From Phoronis australis (Eukaryota > Phoronida > Phoronidae): DNA of 64,000 bases. Location: NCBI GenBank assembly GCA_002633005.1, contig NMRA01000307.1, forward strand, positions 192,687 to 256,686, written 5' to 3'. The position numbers and the translations under genes were made by a program. Below, piece after piece: positions 44,593 to 58,500 of the stretch. Each line of letters starts with the position of its first letter. Position 1 is the stretch's first letter. The notes under the pieces were generated by a model. The model was not told where the DNA came from, did not search any database, and was given only the letters and a program-made list of their open reading frames with translations.

Positions 44593-46277
44593 TTTAATCA
44601 AATCTGTTTGATCTTAAAGTATTAAATTGCTATAAACTAGTCTTCTGTCAAAAATAACTTATGATTGGTCTCAACTTCAAGCTTAGTAAGATAAGAAGTG
44701 GTCTTTGCTGAAGGGGAAAACTGGCAATTCATTGCTTGAGAGCATGCCCGGCCAACAAGTTGCAGTGCGCCAAGTCTTTTTCATGCGTTGAAAGTATGGC
44801 CTGTGTACCCTTTTCTAGCATTCAGTATTACAGCCTATGTACCCCATCTAGTGTTGGTTCATGGAACCAGCCAATGTCATATTCCTTATGGCACATGTCA
44901 TCATGACTTGGCTATTTTGTCAAACCAACTTATTGAGCATGGTGTCATGACCTGAATTTTCTGTTTTTCCCACATCGGAGATCACTTCCTGGAACAAGTT
45001 GAGGCCATTTATATGACTTACAGTAAGTGGTATAAATCAGAAGGCAGTTCATTGGCAGTAAGGTTTATGACTAAGTGTTTAATTTTTGGATGATAGTAAG
45101 ATGATGACTGTATGTTAAACAGGATGATTGATTGTATGTTAAACAGACAAAGAGCCTATTCGAATATTAAAATTGATCAGACAAGTTAGCTATCATCAAT
45201 ATAGATTTGTTGAGAAGTAGATTTTCCTAGGCATAAGTAGGTTAAATGTTCTTCAGTTAATGGTACGATGAAATTACAAACTTGCGCTTTGTCTATTTTC
45301 AGACTAGGCTTACTACCTCTACTCAGCATTTTGTGAAAAGTTATTTAGATACAAAACATGATGAAATTTACTGAAAATGATTTTGTTGATAAATGTAACC
45401 ACAAAATTTCACCTGTCCAGGATATTGTTCTATCAGTTTTACCAAGTGGCTACAAACCCAGCTTTCATCTCAAGAATCAACTTATATGATTTACACCATG
45501 CACCATTTAGTAATTGTTCTCAAATTGTTCTTGTAGTCAAACTGCAGTTTATTTAAGGGCTTTCAAGGTATTGACAGTTGGTCATTTCTTCAGAGCAACT
45601 CTCATTTCTTGCCAGCCCAAAGATCACTTCATAACTGATGAGTAAGGAACACGACAGACCATAGCAGTACTGTTGTAATGGTAACTAGTCTGAATCCAAA
45701 CTTGTTGTTTGATAAGCACGGGCTTAGTGCCACTTGAACTTAGGAGATTGAATTGTCAATGCAATAATTTCTCGTTAAATTTTAATAGCATTTAAGTGAA
45801 AACATTCCATTATTGTCTGAACAGTGTGTATCACGTTTTTTTTTTTTTTTTGATCAATTATATCTAATTTATAGTAACTGTGTTTACTCTACTGACAGTT
45901 TCGTTAATTTTACCATTCCAGTATCTCTAGTCCTTGAGTTTGTGTTGAGTACTAAATTTCGTGTTCACAGGGTTGAAAACATAAATATTGATCATCATCA
46001 GTGGTAGATCCAGGCTCCTTAGAAGGGAAATGGGAGGGACTTCAAATGTTGTTACACAGGGAGTATTATTACATACCTATGTAATACTATTAGGAAGGCT
46101 AACTCGCCGTAACAAAACAAAGCCAAGAGTTCCACCCTAAAACAATGGTTTTCAGACAGCACTGCTTGTGGCTTTAAGTTTCTTTAAATGGATACTAAAC
46201 CTTGTTCTGGGATTTCAACCAATCCTCGTTCTTTCCCCTTCAGCACCATTAGCAGCTCACTCGGGGGTTCAACTAAA

Positions 46278-46283
46278 AATAAA
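46278..46283 (+). terminator. Possible EPS8 poly(A) signal, proximal
   Basis: AATAAA followed within about 50 bp by a GT-rich stretch (gtattgttcttgggtggt). Position only; transcript data are absent. Confidence 0.25.
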
Positions 46284-46999
46284 CTCACTGTGTCGCAGAA
46301 TGGATAGTATTGTTCTTGGGTGGTCTTTTGCAACAGTTGTGTAGCTCACCTAAAGCTTAGGTTACACTTGCCTGTTTACAACACTAGGCAGTTTTCCAAA
46401 GTTTACACCAAACTTGAGGGTTGACGAGGTTACAGAGCATTGTCTCAACAGTGCTGGATGCAAAGTTGGTAACTTGTTATGAAGTCAAAACTAGATTCAG
46501 AATCCTTTTTAAACATGCTACCTTCTGCATGTTAACTAAAATCTTGCTAATTTAGGAGACTATATGATGGAAAAGTGACTTTTTCATGAGTGCGAAGTAG
46601 CACCAAGTCGCATTACATAACTACCGTCACTACACTTTTGAGGTATTGTAGGCATTCACAACAATGCTCAGTGTTATTGAAAAATGAAAATTTTATTGAA
46701 TTGGTGACATTTTGCCATGCCAGCTTTTATAGCGTCTCCAGAGGACAAACTAAACCAGTCATTACTCAGAACAAGAGACTGCTTTGCATAAGGTTCAGTT
46801 GCCACAAAGCCCTTCTGTGCGAGTGTCATGGAACCTGGATCCACCAAGGAACATCTATTACATGTTTTATCATGTCCATTGTAATGCTAGTTTGATAAAA
46901 TGCTAGTTTGATAAAAGATGTATTTCCTATTTCCGCGTGGTGCTTTCAGAAGTTATTTAATTAAAAATATATTCTATTAGTTTTGTTACTAATATATGA

Positions 47000-47005
47000 A
47001 ATAAA
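47000..47005 (+). terminator. Possible EPS8 poly(A) signal, distal
   Basis: AATAAA followed by the T/G-rich stretch ttcttgttttgtgcttc. About 3.85 kb after the EPS8 stop. Confidence 0.3.
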
Positions 47006-47093
47006 GAGTTAACCCAGCTTTTCTTGTTTTGTGCTTCATTAAAAATGCCTGAATTTAATTGTTGATAAAAGACCAACATGAGTTTTACATCAA

Positions 47094-47099
47094 TTTATT
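47094..47099 (-). terminator. Possible ABCG poly(A) signal, distal
   Basis: Minus-strand AATAAA, about 90 bp from the plus-strand signal at 47000. A T-rich stretch follows on the minus strand (gttggtcttttatc). Confidence 0.25.
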
Positions 47100-47419
47100 T
47101 ACAGTCCTAGGTAAAACACTAACATTCAGTGAAGAAAGGGTTTCCAATTAAACAATTATGCAGTGAAACAATATTAAATTCCAATGTGGCAGTACAGCAT
47201 TAAATTTGAATGAGAAAATTAACTTATGATTAATACAAACAACCCAATATTTTTCCGTATACTGAGCTTAGTAGAACCAGCTACATATGTTGTGTTAATG
47301 AGAGAAACATAGTGGAACCCGTCAAATTAAATTGTTCTGTTTTGCACACAGTTTGGCATTAAAATTACACTTGCACAGATGTTTAAAAAATTTTAGCACA
47401 ATTTGGAGAACTGTGGAAT

Positions 47420-47425
47420 TTTATT
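47420..47425 (-). terminator. Possible ABCG poly(A) signal, proximal
   Basis: The first canonical AATAAA I find on the minus strand after the ABCG stop codon, by eye. About 4.9 kb downstream of that stop. Confidence 0.25.
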
Positions 47426-48396
47426 TTACCCAATTTCTTAACATAAACAATTAAAAAAGAAATTAACAAACTTGGGATCAAATTCAAGATACAGCCATCA
47501 TCAACCATAATTCTGTGCTGCTTTTTTACTGAGTTCGGAAAAGGACAAATTTCCAGAATGATCTTGGAGAAAATTTATCAAACTCATATTTTGTTCACAC
47601 GTGCCATACATATTGTGTTAGAACTGTAAGATGTACATCATTTCTTTTCCGTAAAATGATTAAGACGGTAACCACTGGGTAGTGCGCATCAGATATAATC
47701 ATCAAGTCCTATGCCACTTTAAAGTGAGCAGTGAAACGTTAGAAACCATTGCTGAAACTGTAGGGCAGATGAGAGTGCAATAGAACTTAACACAAAGACT
47801 TAAAGTAACAACAAAATGGTGCAGTGCACAGGCTGATAAATTTGCCAATGATTAGCAACCATGTTACATTGAGTGTTGGTGCCTGTTATGGATACCAGGA
47901 ATAGATAAATCCAAAGGCCTGTGTGGCAGCGGAAGTGACATTCATGGTACACCAATACCTTAAAGGCTCTCTTCACAATTTTTATCGGGAGTATTTATGC
48001 TACAAGTTTTCTTGTGAGCTGTTAACAACCTGTCCTTGAAACAGAGCAAAATACGATTTTTGCTAAATACCATTATGAAACTAGTCTCCACTTGTTTCTT
48101 CCTAGGTTTAAACGTTACAAGTTGTCTTGTGAATTAGAACTGTCAATTGACAAAACTGCCTTGACCTGGCAGGGGGGTGGGGGGTCAACTGATGTGTTGA
48201 GCACACCCTCAAAACCAGAAGTCACGTGTCGTCAAAAGGAACAAATTGAGACTAGTTTTAAAATTCTAAGTCATCAAGTTAATTTTGTCAGAAGGTGGAT
48301 TAAGAGCACAGTTAATTTTCTTCCAAAAGGTTAGTCAAAATTAAGTTGGCTTCTTCTGGGTCAAAGGTTTTGATGGTTTCTGTTCTAGTTAAAATA

Positions 48397-48752
48397 TGAA
48401 TGCACTCGAGTACAAAGATTATGATCTGCTTCCATACAAAATACAAGATCACAATTCATGACCTCAGCATTTATGTTACATAAACTACCAGTCAAAAGTA
48501 TTCACAAAATAACCATGAATTCCCAAATTCACAGTCAGAATAGTCTTCCCTCGTGACTGAGAAGGAATTTACAAGAAAGCTACTAAGGTGACTAAGCCAT
48601 TGTGCAAATTAGAATTTTGGCCCCATAATAGTTATAAACAGCAATTTTTGCTGATGACAGGACTTTCCATCATGACTGGGAAACAGTATTTTGTCTGGCT
48701 TCTAAGTTTGAATGACAAGGTCATTATAATGTAAACCGTAATGTGCTCGAGC
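48397..48752 (-). mobile_element. Degenerate copy of the TACAGTACAAG-TIR family
   Basis: The ends gcactcgagtacaaag and tgtgctcgagcac are roughly inverse. The interior (tcgtgactgagaaggaattt, tcatgactgggaaacagtat then tttgtctgg) matches 888-1145. Confidence 0.45.
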
Positions 48753-49711
48753 ACAACAGAACAGTAAATATCAAAGTTAAGTTGATCATAGGTCCAAACT
48801 GTACACAAATCTAGCGCTAAGTTGATCATAGGCCCAAAATGTGGACAAATCTGAAACAACAAATTTAAGCGCCAGAAATCATTATGTCTAAAGATTTTAT
48901 AAATTAATACATAAGGTAGTATATAAATATTAACAACAAAATAAGTTTCTCCTAAACAAATAACAATAATATTAATAATGTTGCATTGATAAGACTTGAA
49001 CACCGCTCACATACAGTTGCAGTGAACAACGATTTGAATGTTATTACAGTTATCTAACACTGATCAAGGTTGAACACTAGTGCCCCCTATGGAAAATAAA
49101 TTCACATAACAAGACACTCACACAAACTCACAGTGCAGTGCATGTCTTAAACACTTCAATCAACCATCAGTACGTATTCTTTTTTACTTCATACACAGAA
49201 TACTTAAAGCAAAGTTTCATTACTAATGCTGCTTTGTGAAAAACAAAAACTATAACAACAAAGCAACAAAATGCCAGAAGTGTACACTGTAAACCACTTG
49301 TGATTGTAGGTAAAAACACCAAAAATGCAGCTTCTTTTGAACATCTTTGATAAAACGCTACATACCAAGATGTGGCCATGTGACACTGATGACCCTTACT
49401 ACCACCTGGTGGTCAATGGACACTTGTACGCCACCCTGGGTGGCACACCTGTTGTGAGTACTTACGACATGGGCCCCAGACATAATTTCAACAATTGCAC
49501 AGAAGTGAACTTGTGCCCCCCCCCTGTAGCTTGAAATGAACTTGTGACCCCCTGTTGCTAGATGGTAGTCAAGGTTACAACCAGATGTCTTGCCAAAATC
49601 TTGCATTGGTTTTTACTTATATCTGGCATCAAACATATTTTTAAGAAGAAATGTACCAGCAGGAAAATACTGCAGAGAACAGGCAACCAATGTTAAACAT
49701 GATTGAACATC

Positions 49712-49872
49712 TGAACACAGCACGGTCAATGACTGAAATTTGAACACAGCATGGTCAATATGAACATTTGAACACAGCACGGTTGATATGAACACTTGAA
49801 CACAGCATGGTCAACATGAACATGTGAACACAGCACGGTCAATATGAACATTTGAACACAGCACGGTCAATA
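49712..49872. repeat. Minisatellite, about 28-bp unit x6
   Basis: Repeated aacacagcacggtcaatatg with a variable aacatttg spacer. Confidence 0.85.
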
Positions 49873-51673
49873 TCCAGTGAACAACTCAGTTATGCTGGCA
49901 CAACAGCTGTTCGTTTTATATAGAAGTAAAATTTATGTACACAAAACAACTTTGTTTTCTCAACAGTACAACACTCAGGATAACAATTTTTTAAACTGTA
50001 CTTTTTATGAATATCACATGAATTACTAATGCTTATATCTGCAAGCCAGTTGCTATAAAACACATTGTATACAGTTCTATTGTCTTATCACTAAAAACAG
50101 TAGATGTTCTCTAAAGAACCAAATGCAATGTTAATCAACCAGTCCAACAAATGCACCAGAGAGTATTAATAGCTTAAGTTTTTTCTCAGTATTCTTCAGA
50201 GCCTGTGTTTTGCTTTAGTGAGATAAATAGGATGCATATTGAGTTTATGGGTGCGTCACCCTGGATACAATTTTGTTAAGTCGTAAAGCATAGAACTGTA
50301 GATTCTGAAATAAAAACTCCCAAGTTTAATTTCTGGATTATCTTCATGCATTTTCCATTGACATAAGTGCCAAAAAAGATTAATTCATTTGCAAAAACTG
50401 TCATTTTACAATTTTTCAAAGGCTGACAACCCTGCTGCTGATGAAAGAAACTTTACCACACATTGTTTCGATGTACCAAAGGGTTGGACATAACGCTGAG
50501 CACTCATGGCATTTAAGAACATTTTGGGTGCGTGTTTCTCCAAACGATCCAATGAGTTGAATTAATTTCAGTAAGTTCATAGCAAGAATAAAATCAAAAA
50601 AAATATGCAGTACCCTGTCTGTTCACTACTGCAGTACAGTGACATATGAATTCTCCAGAACTTTGTGCTTTGAAACAAAAATAATAAAGCTAGGCTGCAA
50701 TAAGTGTGGTCCCGCGAGGCATGATTCAAAAATCTTGGTAAGCATGTTTAACCAAAAATCGCGTGAAAAAAATATTCGTTTTTGGGCTACGTGTATAGTG
50801 TATGCGAGTGTGATTTTCAAACGTTTTGAACAATTAGTTGTACTTTCTTTGCACATAGCCACTGGGTCAGGACATATGTCATGACATGGCAGCCCATAAG
50901 GGTAATAAAATGTCTTCAAGGAAAATTCCAGATTCTGCAATTACCATCTTGCGTTAAGGTCACTTTGACATGTTTTCACTTTGACTCGGTAAAGTATATT
51001 TTGCTACCACAAGACACTCCGCTGCCGCTTTTTTTTTGACGACTGTTCTTGGACATGGATACCAAGACTTCTGGGTCATAGCCCTCCCAGGAAAAGGGTG
51101 GACATATAACATACCATAGACATTAAAAACAAAATACATAACTTGACGAGGTATTTAGTCAGACGTGGGCATAAACCAGGATGACCACGGTATCATAAAA
51201 TTTTTAGACTCTGTGAGAATATGCCTTCATACAATGAACACAATGAGTAAAAAACACCTGTCCACCTACAGAATGTGGTGAATACTTTTCTCTCTCTAAA
51301 TATCATCAAAAGACAAGAGATCAATATAAAACTACGACGTACTTTCACAACTCTTATCAATGGCAGTGTTCAGTAGCAGAAACAAGCCTTGCAAACAGCA
51401 GCCCAACTCCTTCAGTCTGTGAGATACTAAAGGCAAGTGTAAAGTTTGGCATTCTGTCAACGGTTTGCAGCTCACACTACGACTGATTCAGTAATACAAC
51501 TTCAGGTGACAACTTACTCTGATCGTTCGACATTTCTTCATAATATTTTCATAAAGTTGATGTTTGTAATGCTCACTGCAAAACATAAATAGAACTCATA
51601 ACCAATTAAATAAATTAACAGATTATGAATGAAAGTGAGGGTTGTGATTAATCAATTATGTAGTGAGTCAATT

Positions 51674-51893
51674 GGTTTCATGAAAGAGGCTTAAGACTTA
51701 AGATAGAAACTTAGTCTTGCACTTCCACTTTGTAATTACTGAAAAAGGCCTAGTGAAGTAATTGGCACATCACAGCCCAGAAATAATTTATAGAAATGTT
51801 CTCAATAATTAGCAGTTATGCACTTTGCTCAAGAAATGTTGAATTTCTTCAGGAATAGTTGTGTCTCAAGCCACTTTTCATGAAACGGGCACC
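51674..51893 (-). mobile_element. TIR element (TTTCATGAA family), copy 3
   Basis: The left end ggtttcatgaaagaggctta and the right end ttttcatgaaacgggcacc are inverse. The interior has gatagaaacttagtctt and aagaaatgttgaatttc near the ends. Likely within the ABCG 3' UTR. Confidence 0.6.
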
Positions 51894-52295
51894 AGGTGTC
51901 ACTGACCAAAGTCATCAGACAACAGGCAACATACGGATTACAACTACTGCGTCACTACCCAGGCTACTGCTAAGGAACACTAACATCATTTCAGACTCAA
52001 GACCTGAGCACAATTAAGGACACAAGATGCAATTTATGCCACACTTAGAGTCAATGAGTGAACTCGAGATATAAATTCAGGCTTCACTTGTGAGAGCCCA
52101 CAGCTCACACTGTTCCACTATTGTAGCTTCCTGCACCAATTACATCCGAACAGAGCCAAGACATTTGGATGACAGCAAGGTTCTGCCAGTATATGTCATG
52201 TGTCAGGCGACCTCTAGATGACTGAGCGTTACATGATTGACAAAAATGGTGACCTGTATAAGATGTATTCCACGTTGTGTGACATGCATACCTCA

Positions 52296-52521
52296 TCATT
52301 TCTTGTACTTTATTCGCCACATCAAAACAAAGTAGCAAGCCAGACGCAGTAAGATGAAGAAGCCACATAGGACAATGAAGTCAATGTAAAAATGAGCCTT
52401 ATCCACATCTAATTCCTTGAGCACATCTTCGGATTTTTCAAAAAGGCAGTGGTCCTCGTTACAGTCGAGTGGCTTGCGATCGAAACCATAGATGGCCTGC
52501 AGTACACCTTCAAATGAGTAC
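52296..52521 (-). CDS. ABCG1: ABCG terminal coding exon: extracellular loop, TM6 and stop
   Basis: The minus-strand acceptor tctattgattcag precedes [20 protein letters not shown]. The loop has paired cysteines (DCNEDHC), as in ABCG1, where such cysteines form the extracellular loop disulfide. [20 protein letters not shown] (TM6) and a basic RIKYKK tail follow. TGA is read at 52298-52296. Phase 2 in. Confidence 0.96.
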
Positions 52522-55500
52522 CTGAATCAATAGACAAACATAAAGGGTTATTTAAAACTATTTCAGGATTCATAGGAGACATAGAAAACCTCCTAAAATC
52601 GCTTTGTTGTGGTGATGTAATAGCATCATTTCTCAAATGTATTAATCCACTATATGACACACTGAAATGTGGCGTTAATATATATAGGATTGAGGTATAA
52701 ATATATCAATACATTTCAAAGCTTAACCTATTACCGTATATAGTGGAATGCTTCACTCATTCTTAAATTCACTTACAAACTATGTTGAGCTGTCAAAAAA
52801 CTAAGTTCCTTCACAGATGTATTTGATCTTTTAAAACAGGGTCATTCCAATCCTTTCTTTGTTTGAACCCAAACTGGTTACAACAATTAACACCAAGGTT
52901 CCGCTTTACAACTTGGATAACTGAAAGTGACCCGCTGTTACAAGCAATTTTAACCACCCTGGTCTGGAGCAATAACAGGTTGTTATAATTTCTTCTCCTA
53001 ACCTGAATACAGAACAAGATAGAACAAGATGAGACAAGATTTTATGACATGATAAGCGGCATAAATCAAGAGTTGGTTTTTGATAGCAGGGTTTGGGCAG
53101 GCACAAGTTTATTGAACAGTCAAGCTCAAAACAGACTTGCAGACATGCACCTACAAATGGCCATAATAACTTGAGTCTTCCATGGGCATCAGTAAAATTT
53201 GGTCGATATTAAAAACCGCTGGTATAAAATATAAAATACAAAATCTAATTCTCACTACTCCACGAACATGCTTAGCTACATTGTACAATGGTGGACACTG
53301 ATTGCCATATTGGATCTTTTTTCATGAAATAGAGCAACATTGATACCTTATCTAAATGCCATCTGTTGGTGGAATGTATAACGACTCGATCCCTTTTGCC
53401 TTATTAATAGACTACAAGAGTCATACTTACCTGACGTATGAGGCATAAGACAACCACTGAAGATAAGGAGGCATTGTTCCAAAGTTGACAAAGAAGCCAC
53501 TGAACAGAAGAATAGGTATGGCCGTCACAGGCCCTAGGAATACTGCAACCTGCAACAATAAGCAAATGTTTTTACAGCACGATCAGCACAAGATTGACAA
53601 TACGCTTACATACAGCTTAGCTCTGCCATTGGGAAGATATTACTATGACATGGACAGGGGAGCATCAGGTGAAAGATGGGGGGGGGTATTATCATCTCAT
53701 TAAAATTTATTACCCCCGTCTCAGATTACTAAATAGTTCAGTGTGTCTGAGTGGTGAACCACAAGCATGGGTCTCACAAGGCGCCATCTGTAGTAGACGG
53801 CCTCAATTACTGCTTTAACAACTGCATATTTATTTCCACAAATTCCTCATCATTGGCCATTTTCACTTGTTCAAACTGTTGCTAAGGTTGAATTTCAATT
53901 TAAAATTCAAAAAAACCATCAATTTTGTCACTGTTTTGCATAGTTTTGACAATTTACAACATGGGCAATATTACAACCAAGTGATTATGTAACTGCAGTT
54001 AGTAATTGAGCATGCTGAACACAAACAGTTCCAGTGATGCTAATTAACCTCTTCTGCCGATAATAGGAACCCATTGTCAGTTGTAAGGCCTCATGGACTG
54101 TTGTGGCCATGAAAATGTTGCTTCCTCACACGGAAAAAAAAAACTACAACTCTGTGACTAGAAACTAAAATACAAGTCATCTGACTGAAATTATAACATT
54201 TGAAGAACAGTAATATAAACAGACTGTGGTGGCAAATGGTAATTCAACAATACAATAACGTTAGCTTAAGACAAAGGAGACTATACTCAAGAAAGGGTTT
54301 GATGATAATTAACACGTGATCCAGCACAATCACAAGGCATCGGTGATAGAACTCTAGGATGCAAATGCACATGAATGTGTCGCCACGACAACTAAAGAAC
54401 GTACCTGAAGCGAAGTAGCCGCTCCAATGAGGAGCCCCAAAGACTGTGAGACCAGCGAAGTCTGTGTTGATAGAGTCAAGTACATGACAAAACGCAGGAA
54501 ATCATTGGGTTGGTTAGTCATCCAGTAAACTATACTGCCATAGACCAGTGGGAAAAAGATCTGAAAATAACGTAGCATCAGCATTGTTTTACAATCCTCA
54601 CAGTCACTAGTCAAGTTAATTAATGAACAATATGAGCTGAGAACACGCACCAAATAAAAATTCTTTTACAAAAAAGCGCTAAAAATGACACTTTTCCATT
54701 TTAAAAGCTTACTACATTTTTGTGTGAGGATAACAAAGTAAAGTTTGTTTAAGAGTTATACAACAAATGTTTTATTTGTCGAAATTTTGACAAAAAATTA
54801 AATTTCAATTGTTTGCAAAAGTGCGTGCAAATCTTACGCATGATTATAGCAACAACCAGCACAATAAAATGTTTTTAGTCGACTCATTAGTGAAAACTGT
54901 CAACATGCGATTCATTATCACCATTGTCTTCAGAGATTTCATTATTGAGAACACCCATAAATAGTCTTAATATACTTCATCACTTCGTCAGTCTTAAATT
55001 TGATTCTTTGCTAATTATCATCTTACAAATAATTATATTCTAACCAACATACTCTGTTCATGTCCTTCATTGAGGAGCTGGCACTCAATTCCAGTAAATG
55101 TGACTCAGCACCACAATAAACAGAATACAACAATAAATGTGACTGAGCACAATACTAAACTGAATTAGAATTAGAGAAAAATAAAGTTCTGCACCGGAGG
55201 TTAATCTAAATATACCAGGTTGAAACGAATTAAAGGACTCCGCGCATCACAGAGTAAAACATTACCAATTTCAGAAAAAAGTAATATTGTCAAAACTGCT
55301 TTCCCGTTTTTCAACACCTCTTAACATTGCTGTGAATAGCCATTTTTTTTTTCAAAATATTGTCTGTTGGTTACAATGGTAACAGCATTTGAACAAGGCA
55401 GAATATTATTTTGGTGCAATGTGTATTTTATGAAAAAAATGAGAAATAAACATTCACTTGTTCGTCATCTTTTGTCCAAACTTGTCAACATTTCACCACA

Positions 55501-58500
55501 TATCAATCAACCAATCAATTAATATAGGTACTGCATGGGCATTATATCAAAGGTCTTAGTTAAACAATAATAACTTTGACTTTAATTTGCAAAGTCCGTT
55601 AATGGGGCTCGTCAAGGCAGTCATTGAAACAAACATCATCAATTTTGCATCAGTTGCAAATTTCAATCATGTAGAAGATGCTGTGTCACATTCACAACAA
55701 CATGCCTACCCCCCCACTANGGACGTGCAACCTTGATCAAATGGGTCTCAGGTGGCTCAGAGAACCACATGTCAATCACCTGAAAGGGGAGGTCTGCCAT
55801 AGTCTTTGCCCAATAATAAGCCTTCAGACTGTACCAGTAATTCAGGTGCTCCCGTATGAATACTGCCATTTCCATGGGGACTGAAATTATAACAAAAAAG
55901 CAAACAGTTAAGTTGGCCCATTTTGATAAGTCTGTAAATTTACCCAGACATTTACAGAATTTTAATCAATAAAAGTATATGATTTCTGAACGCAGATAGC
56001 CTGTAGAACTTGATTTTTACACCAATCTGTCATGTGACCATGCCTTTTTAGCAACATCTAGCACTAAAGAAAACACATTTTATAGCACAAAGTAGTATCC
56101 AAGACAATGACCAAATTTATTTTGATATTAACTTTCAAGATGAAGTCTCAACAATGACAACACACTTTATCATGTTTGTTCAGATTAGAATGATTTCTAG
56201 GCCTGACAAAAATTGCTATTGCCTCAAGAGTTGTTTTTCACAGCAGGGCAGCATAGACGTCACAGCAGGGCAATATGAACGTCACAGCAAGGCAATATGG
56301 ACGTCACAGCAGGGCAGTAGGGACATCACAGCAGGGTAGTATGGACGTCACAGCAAGGTAGTATGGATATTAAGGCCAGGAACTCCAGGCATTTTGTTGT
56401 GACTAATTTCATTTTAAACAAAGTCTAAGAATGCGATGTTGTTGCTTTACAATTAGATCAAACACATCCATGAAAAAGTTGATTTTAACACCCGAACATT
56501 GTTTACAGCACCTGGATTCTAGTTGGAAGTGGTTGAGCGCAAGCAACAAATGATATGTGTGAAAAATGGTAAGACATAGGAGTCATCACAGTTATTTTGT
56601 TAACAGCTATACAGATATGTTAAACAGTTTTTCATTTCTGACACCAAAAAGTAATTAATTAGGCTGTTAAATTAGTGGTTATGTTATTAAGCAAAGCTGA
56701 AAGCATTATAACAATAATTATTTATTGTGTCATCACAATTACCATTAGTATGCATTACCATTGCCATTATAATCATAATTAGTATGCATTACCATTGCCA
56801 TTATAATCATAATTAGTACGCATTACCATTGCCATTATAATCATAATTAGTATGCATTACCATTGCCATTATAATCATAATTATCTAACAGATTAATATT
56901 TTAATCAACTTACTTTTAAAAAATGACAGAGTTCAGAAATCTATTTCCAAGCTTCAAAAGTGGGACCTCTATGTAAATATATGGGGCAAAACGTGAAGGC
57001 GGCCAAAAAATGAGGCCTTTTGTGTTCATATAGTGGGCCCCACCTGAAGGCCGCCAAAAAGCAGGACTTCTTATATTGATAAAGAATGGGGGGCACTTCT
57101 GAGGATTGAAGAAGAAAAGTTTGTTGATGTCATTTTAATAAGACTAAGTCATTTAAAATAAGGTGTTATGTATCATCAAAATTTAATAAGATTGTCTCCA
57201 CCATCATAACTCCAAAATACTTACATGTAAGTACAGTAGGCATCAAGGCCGTAAACATCAGAAATAACATGCAGAAAAACAGGCAAGCAGTGTTGTTGTA
57301 CGCTTTGCTTGCCTCGTTTCCAATGCCCAGATAGAGTAGACCAATCAACACACCAACGCCAACATGAGACGCCATTCGCAAACCGGTCAACGTCTGAAAT
57401 TCAACGATTAGTTTCCATATTTAAAAAAAATTATAAATCATAAGCTCTGAAAAACACTAAAAACACATTTCCCATCTGTGTGCTTTATTTCTGAATATAA
57501 CCTCGGCATTATATCTGTGGTTCCAATTTCTGACTGGTATCTCATGGAATAATATGTTATATCTGTGGTTCCAATTTCTGACTGGTATCTCATGGAATAA
57601 TATGTTATATCTGTGGTTCCAATTTCTGACTGGTATCTCATGGAATAATATGTTATATCTGTGGTTCCAATTTCTGACTGGTATCTCATGGAATAATATG
57701 TTATATCTGTGGTTCCAATTTCTGACTGGTATCTCATGGAATAATATGTTATATCTGTGGTTCCAATTTCTGACTGGTATCTCATGGAATAATATGTTAT
57801 ATCTGTGGTTCCAATTTCTGACTGGTATCTCATGGAATAATATGTTATATCTGTGGTTCCAATTTCTGACTGGTATCTCATGGAATAATATGTTATATCT
57901 GTGGTTCCAATTTCTGACTGGTATCTCATGGAATAATATGTTATATCTGTGGTTCCAATTTCTGACTGGTATCTCATGGAATAATATGTTATATCTGTGG
58001 TTCCAATTTCTGACTGGTATCTCATGGAATAATATGTTATATCTGTGGTTCCAATTTCTGACTGGTATCTCATGGAATAATATGTTATATCTGTGGTTCC
58101 AATTTCTGACTGGTATCTCATGGAATAATATGTTATATCTGTGGTTCCAATTTCTGACTGGTATCTCATGGAATAATATGTTATATCTGTGGTTCCAATT
58201 TCTGACTGCTATCTCATGGAATAATATGTTATATCTGTGGTTCCAATTTCTGACTGGTATCTCATGGAATAATATGTTATATCTGTGGTTCCAATTTCTG
58301 ACTGGTATCTCATGGAATAATATGTTATATCTGTGGTTCCAATTTCTGACTGCTATCTCATGGAATAATATGTTATATCTGTGGTTCCAATTTCTGACTG
58401 GTATCTCATGGAATAATATGTTATATCTGTGGTTCCAATTTCTGACTGGTATCTCATGGAATAATATGTTATATCTGTGGTTCCAATTTCTGACTGCTAT

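Larger units (their letters stand above)
43146..52295. other. Intergenic interval and probable 3' UTRs of EPS8 (+) and ABCG (-)
   Basis: No coding region recognised on either strand. It contains a TIR element (44373-44592), an AT-rich middle, a dispersed repeat (48397-48752), a minisatellite (49712-49872) and a TIR element (51674-51893). Possible poly(A) signals for both genes converge near 47.0 kb. Confidence 0.7.

Noticed and set aside
55720-55720. Ambiguous base N
   Set aside because: A single unresolved intronic base; it affects no coding exon and probably marks a consensus conflict.
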